64,000 nt of DNA, taken from Shinella daejeonensis (GTDB lineage Bacteria; Pseudomonadota; Alphaproteobacteria; Rhizobiales; Rhizobiaceae). Positions 62,308 through 64,000 of this stretch are shown piece after piece. The notes beneath the pieces were generated by a model, which worked only from the letters and a program-made list of their open reading frames with translations, ran no database searches and was not told the origin of the DNA. The first letter of the stretch is position 1; each line of letters opens with the position of its first letter. The translations under genes and the position numbers were made by a program. The stretch lies in contig NZ_JAHWXY010000001.1 of assembly GCF_024281235.1 (NCBI RefSeq), positions 1,302,001-1,366,000 on the forward strand. Reading direction: 5' to 3'.

Positions 62308-62826
62308 TCAGATGTGGCGGTATTTCCGGTCGAAATACATCAGCGCATGGGCCTCGTCGTGAAGGGAGATGGCAAGCACCGTGCAGAAGATGATGCTATG
62401 CGTTCCGACGTCCGTAACGTCATCCATCCGGCAATCGAAGGAGACCGCCGCGTCCTCCAGGACAGGCGCACCGGAAACCAGCGTCGTCCAGGTGGCGGTC
62501 GCAAACCGCTCTTCCATCGAAGTCTTGCCGCCGAAAAGCTGCGAAAGCGCCTCATGCCCCGGACGCAGCGAATTGACGCAGAGCGCACGGTTCTTCGCGA
62601 AAGCCGGATAAACCGACGCGGATCGGTTCAGACACACCAGCAGCGTCGGCGGACTGTCGGTCACGCTACAGACGGCGGACGCGGTGAAGCCTGCCTTGCC
62701 GGCAGGTCCATCACTTGTGATCACGTTGACGGCAGCGCCGAGCCGCGACATCCCGTTGCGGAATTCCTGCTTCTCGACAGCCCCCGTCGGCGGAACAAGC
62801 CTCGCCTCCTTGCTTTCGATCAACAT
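62308..62826 (-). CDS. Flavin reductase (FMN-binding, RutF/HpaC type)
   Basis: 172 aa from the ATG at 62826; GGGAGG lies 9 bases upstream, favouring this over the Met three codons before. Flavin-binding fold: [51 protein letters not shown], and a C-terminal [10 protein letters not shown]. It would supply FMNH2 from NAD(P)H to two-component monooxygenases, the obvious clients being the LLM protein at 49338-50711 and the DszC-like protein. Confidence 0.88.
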   Translation of the reverse strand: MLIESKEARLVPPTGAVEKQEFRNGMSRLGAAVNVITSDGPAGKAGFTASAVCSVTDSPPTLLVCLNRSASVYPAFAKNRALCVNSLRPGHEALSQLFGGKTSMEERFATATWTTLVSGAPVLEDAAVSFDCRMDDVTDVGTHSIIFCTVLAISLHDEAHALMYFDRKYRHI

Positions 62827-63445
62827 CGCTTGCATCCTCCCATATGATGTTTCCGCCGAACGGCGCTCTCTGCCGCACGCGGCGGGCAGGACCATTCGAG
62901 GTGATGCGCGGATGATCGCAAAAGGCGGCCCGTTGATCCAATGCAGACTAACGAACGGTTCATTCGCCAGAGGTGATCGATGGCGTCCGGATGAGATCGA
63001 TGCCGGCCGCGATCCCCGGCGGCCTGTTGGCGGCACTCCTTCACCGTCACCTTGATCTTCGGATCAATCGGAAGCTTCGAGAAATGCTCCCTTCTGAGAG
63101 CGGCGTTTCCGGCACATTCCCGGCTGGATCGACGACAACCGAGTTGGCCTTGATCTGCGATTGGAAATTCAACGGCGTGACGAGCAGTTCGTCCCGGAAT
63201 CGGTTCTCCGTCGTGTCGAATTCCAGCAGCGGCTCTCGAGGAAACAGCCCACCGGGAATGGGGGGCAGTTCAAGTATCGAGCGCGTCAATGATCGTCGAT
63301 GAAAGTCATGTTTTCCCTGCTGGTGAGAGACCGCAGGAACTCCGAAGGGGTAAAATCGCCGACCTGCCGTAAGCAGCACAGGGATGACGCCGAAATGACC
63401 TTCGCCGTCATCACCGAAATCGCCCGCCGGAAGGGTTGGGAGGCC
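62827..63445. other. 619-bp stretch between flavin reductase and BKACE genes
   Basis: A 110-codon open frame on the minus strand at 63047-63379 (internal part ELPPIPGGLFPREPLLEFD, LLVTPLNFQSQIKANSVVVD) reads like protein but I do not recognise it, and it has no clear start or ribosome site. Possibly a decayed gene. Nothing else is supportable here. Confidence 0.3.
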
Positions 63446-64000
63446 TCAGGCCGCCTGGAACCTGACGGCGTCACGGCCCTTGAGCTTGAGGATTTCGCGC
63501 GCCTGGTCCGGCGTCGCGACGCTGAGGCCGAGGCCCTCGATGATCTGCGCCACCTTGCGGACCTGCTCGGCATTCGACCTGGCAAGCACGCCCTTCTCGA
63601 TCCACAGACTGTCTTCCAGCCCGACGCGCGCATGCCCGCCCATGGAGATGGAGTGGGCCGCGATGCGGAACTGGCTGGCGCCCGCGCCCAGAACCGACCA
63701 TTCGAAATCGCTGCCGAAGAGACGGTCGGCCGTGCGCTTCATGTGGGCCACGTCTTCTGGATGCGTGCCGATACCGCCCAGAAGACCGAAGACGGACTGG
63801 ATGAAGAACGGTGGCTTCAGCAGGCCACGATCGGCGAAATGCGCGAGATTGTAGAGATGGGCGATATCATAGCACTCGAATTCGAAGCGGGTGCCATGCT
63901 CGTAGCAAGCCTGGAGTACATATTCGATATCGGCGAAGCTGTTGCGGAACACGAGATCACGCGTGCTTTCCAGATGCTTCGGTTCCCATTCATGCTGGAA
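63446..64000 (-). CDS. BKACE-family beta-keto acid cleavage enzyme (5' end outside window)
   Basis: C-terminal ~184 codons of a protein whose reading frame is open to the window edge (RDLVFRNSFADIEYVL upstream of the first GTG). Family pattern of 3-keto-5-aminohexanoate cleavage enzyme: FECYDIAHLYNLAHFADRGLLKPPFFIQSVFGLLGGIGTHPEDVAHM, WSVLGAGASQFRIAAHSISMGGHARVGLEDSLW, NAEQVRKVAQIIEGLG. BKACE proteins condense a beta-keto acid with acetyl-CoA and release acetoacetate. Substrate not assignable from this part. Confidence 0.9.
   Translation of the reverse strand, partial: FQHEWEPKHLESTRDLVFRNSFADIEYVLQACYEHGTRFEFECYDIAHLYNLAHFADRGLLKPPFFIQSVFGLLGGIGTHPEDVAHMKRTADRLFGSDFEWSVLGAGASQFRIAAHSISMGGHARVGLEDSLWIEKGVLARSNAEQVRKVAQIIEGLGLSVATPDQAREILKLKGRDAVRFQAA

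Noticed and set aside
1-64000. Insertion sequences, integrases, tRNA or rRNA genes that might mark an island
   Set aside because: None were recognised on either strand; a tRNA and IS search by program would be decisive.

Overview
The window is GC-rich, gene-dense DNA that reads as a chromosome or large replicon of a rhizobial alphaproteobacterium (Rhizobiales, perhaps Rhizobiaceae). The evidence is the style of the ABC-transporter and catabolic gene content; no rRNA or tRNA gene was seen to pin it down. No transposase or phage gene was recognised.

Layout. 1-2.8 kb: a siderophore-iron uptake operon (FecCD permease cut by the window edge, ATPase, siderophore-interacting flavoreductase). 2.8-6.4 kb: a three-part membrane dehydrogenase (small subunit, GMC flavoprotein, triheme cytochrome c). 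6.6-8.2 kb: a D,D-carboxypeptidase and a GlcG-like protein. 8.3-20 kb: a complete type I-C CRISPR-Cas locus on the minus strand (cas3, cas5c, cas8c, cas7, cas4, cas1, cas2, leader, array of 53 repeats by hand count). A solitary, slightly altered I-C repeat lies alone in the cas3-cas5c gap. 20-28.8 kb: a branched-chain-type ABC transporter with a LivM-LivG fusion, a divergent RpiR regulator and three amide/amino-acid enzymes. 28.9-36 kb: an OtnI-like isomerase, then a GntR-controlled operon (decarboxylating-dehydrogenase relative plus a Fe3+/spermidine-type ABC transporter). The same inverted repeat (TATAC-N6-GTATA) lies at the promoter of this operon and of the GntR gene.

36.1-42.6 kb: a second complete CRISPR-Cas locus, type II-C: array of 24 repeats, cas2, cas1, cas9 and a divergently transcribed tracrRNA with promoter and terminator. 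43-64 kb: a long run of minus-strand catabolic genes. It holds a lone riboflavin kinase, RibBA, LysR, an MmsA-like dehydrogenase, OtnC and OtnK, an LLM flavin monooxygenase, a DszC-like flavoprotein, two ribose-type sugar ABC transporters, a YeiH-type exporter, a flavin reductase and a BKACE enzyme cut by the window end.

How it fits together. Two independent CRISPR-Cas systems sit about 16 kb apart (17 kb from the end of cas3 to cas9's array). One I-C spacer and one II-C spacer share 15 contiguous bases, so both have sampled the same invader region. Five II-C spacers overlap into one 76-bp target, and three I-C spacer pairs are near-identical, so repeated acquisition from related invaders is visible. 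The flavin genes in the last 20 kb suggest a self-supplied FMN monooxygenase pathway, alongside sugar-acid (tetronate) catabolism and its transporters.
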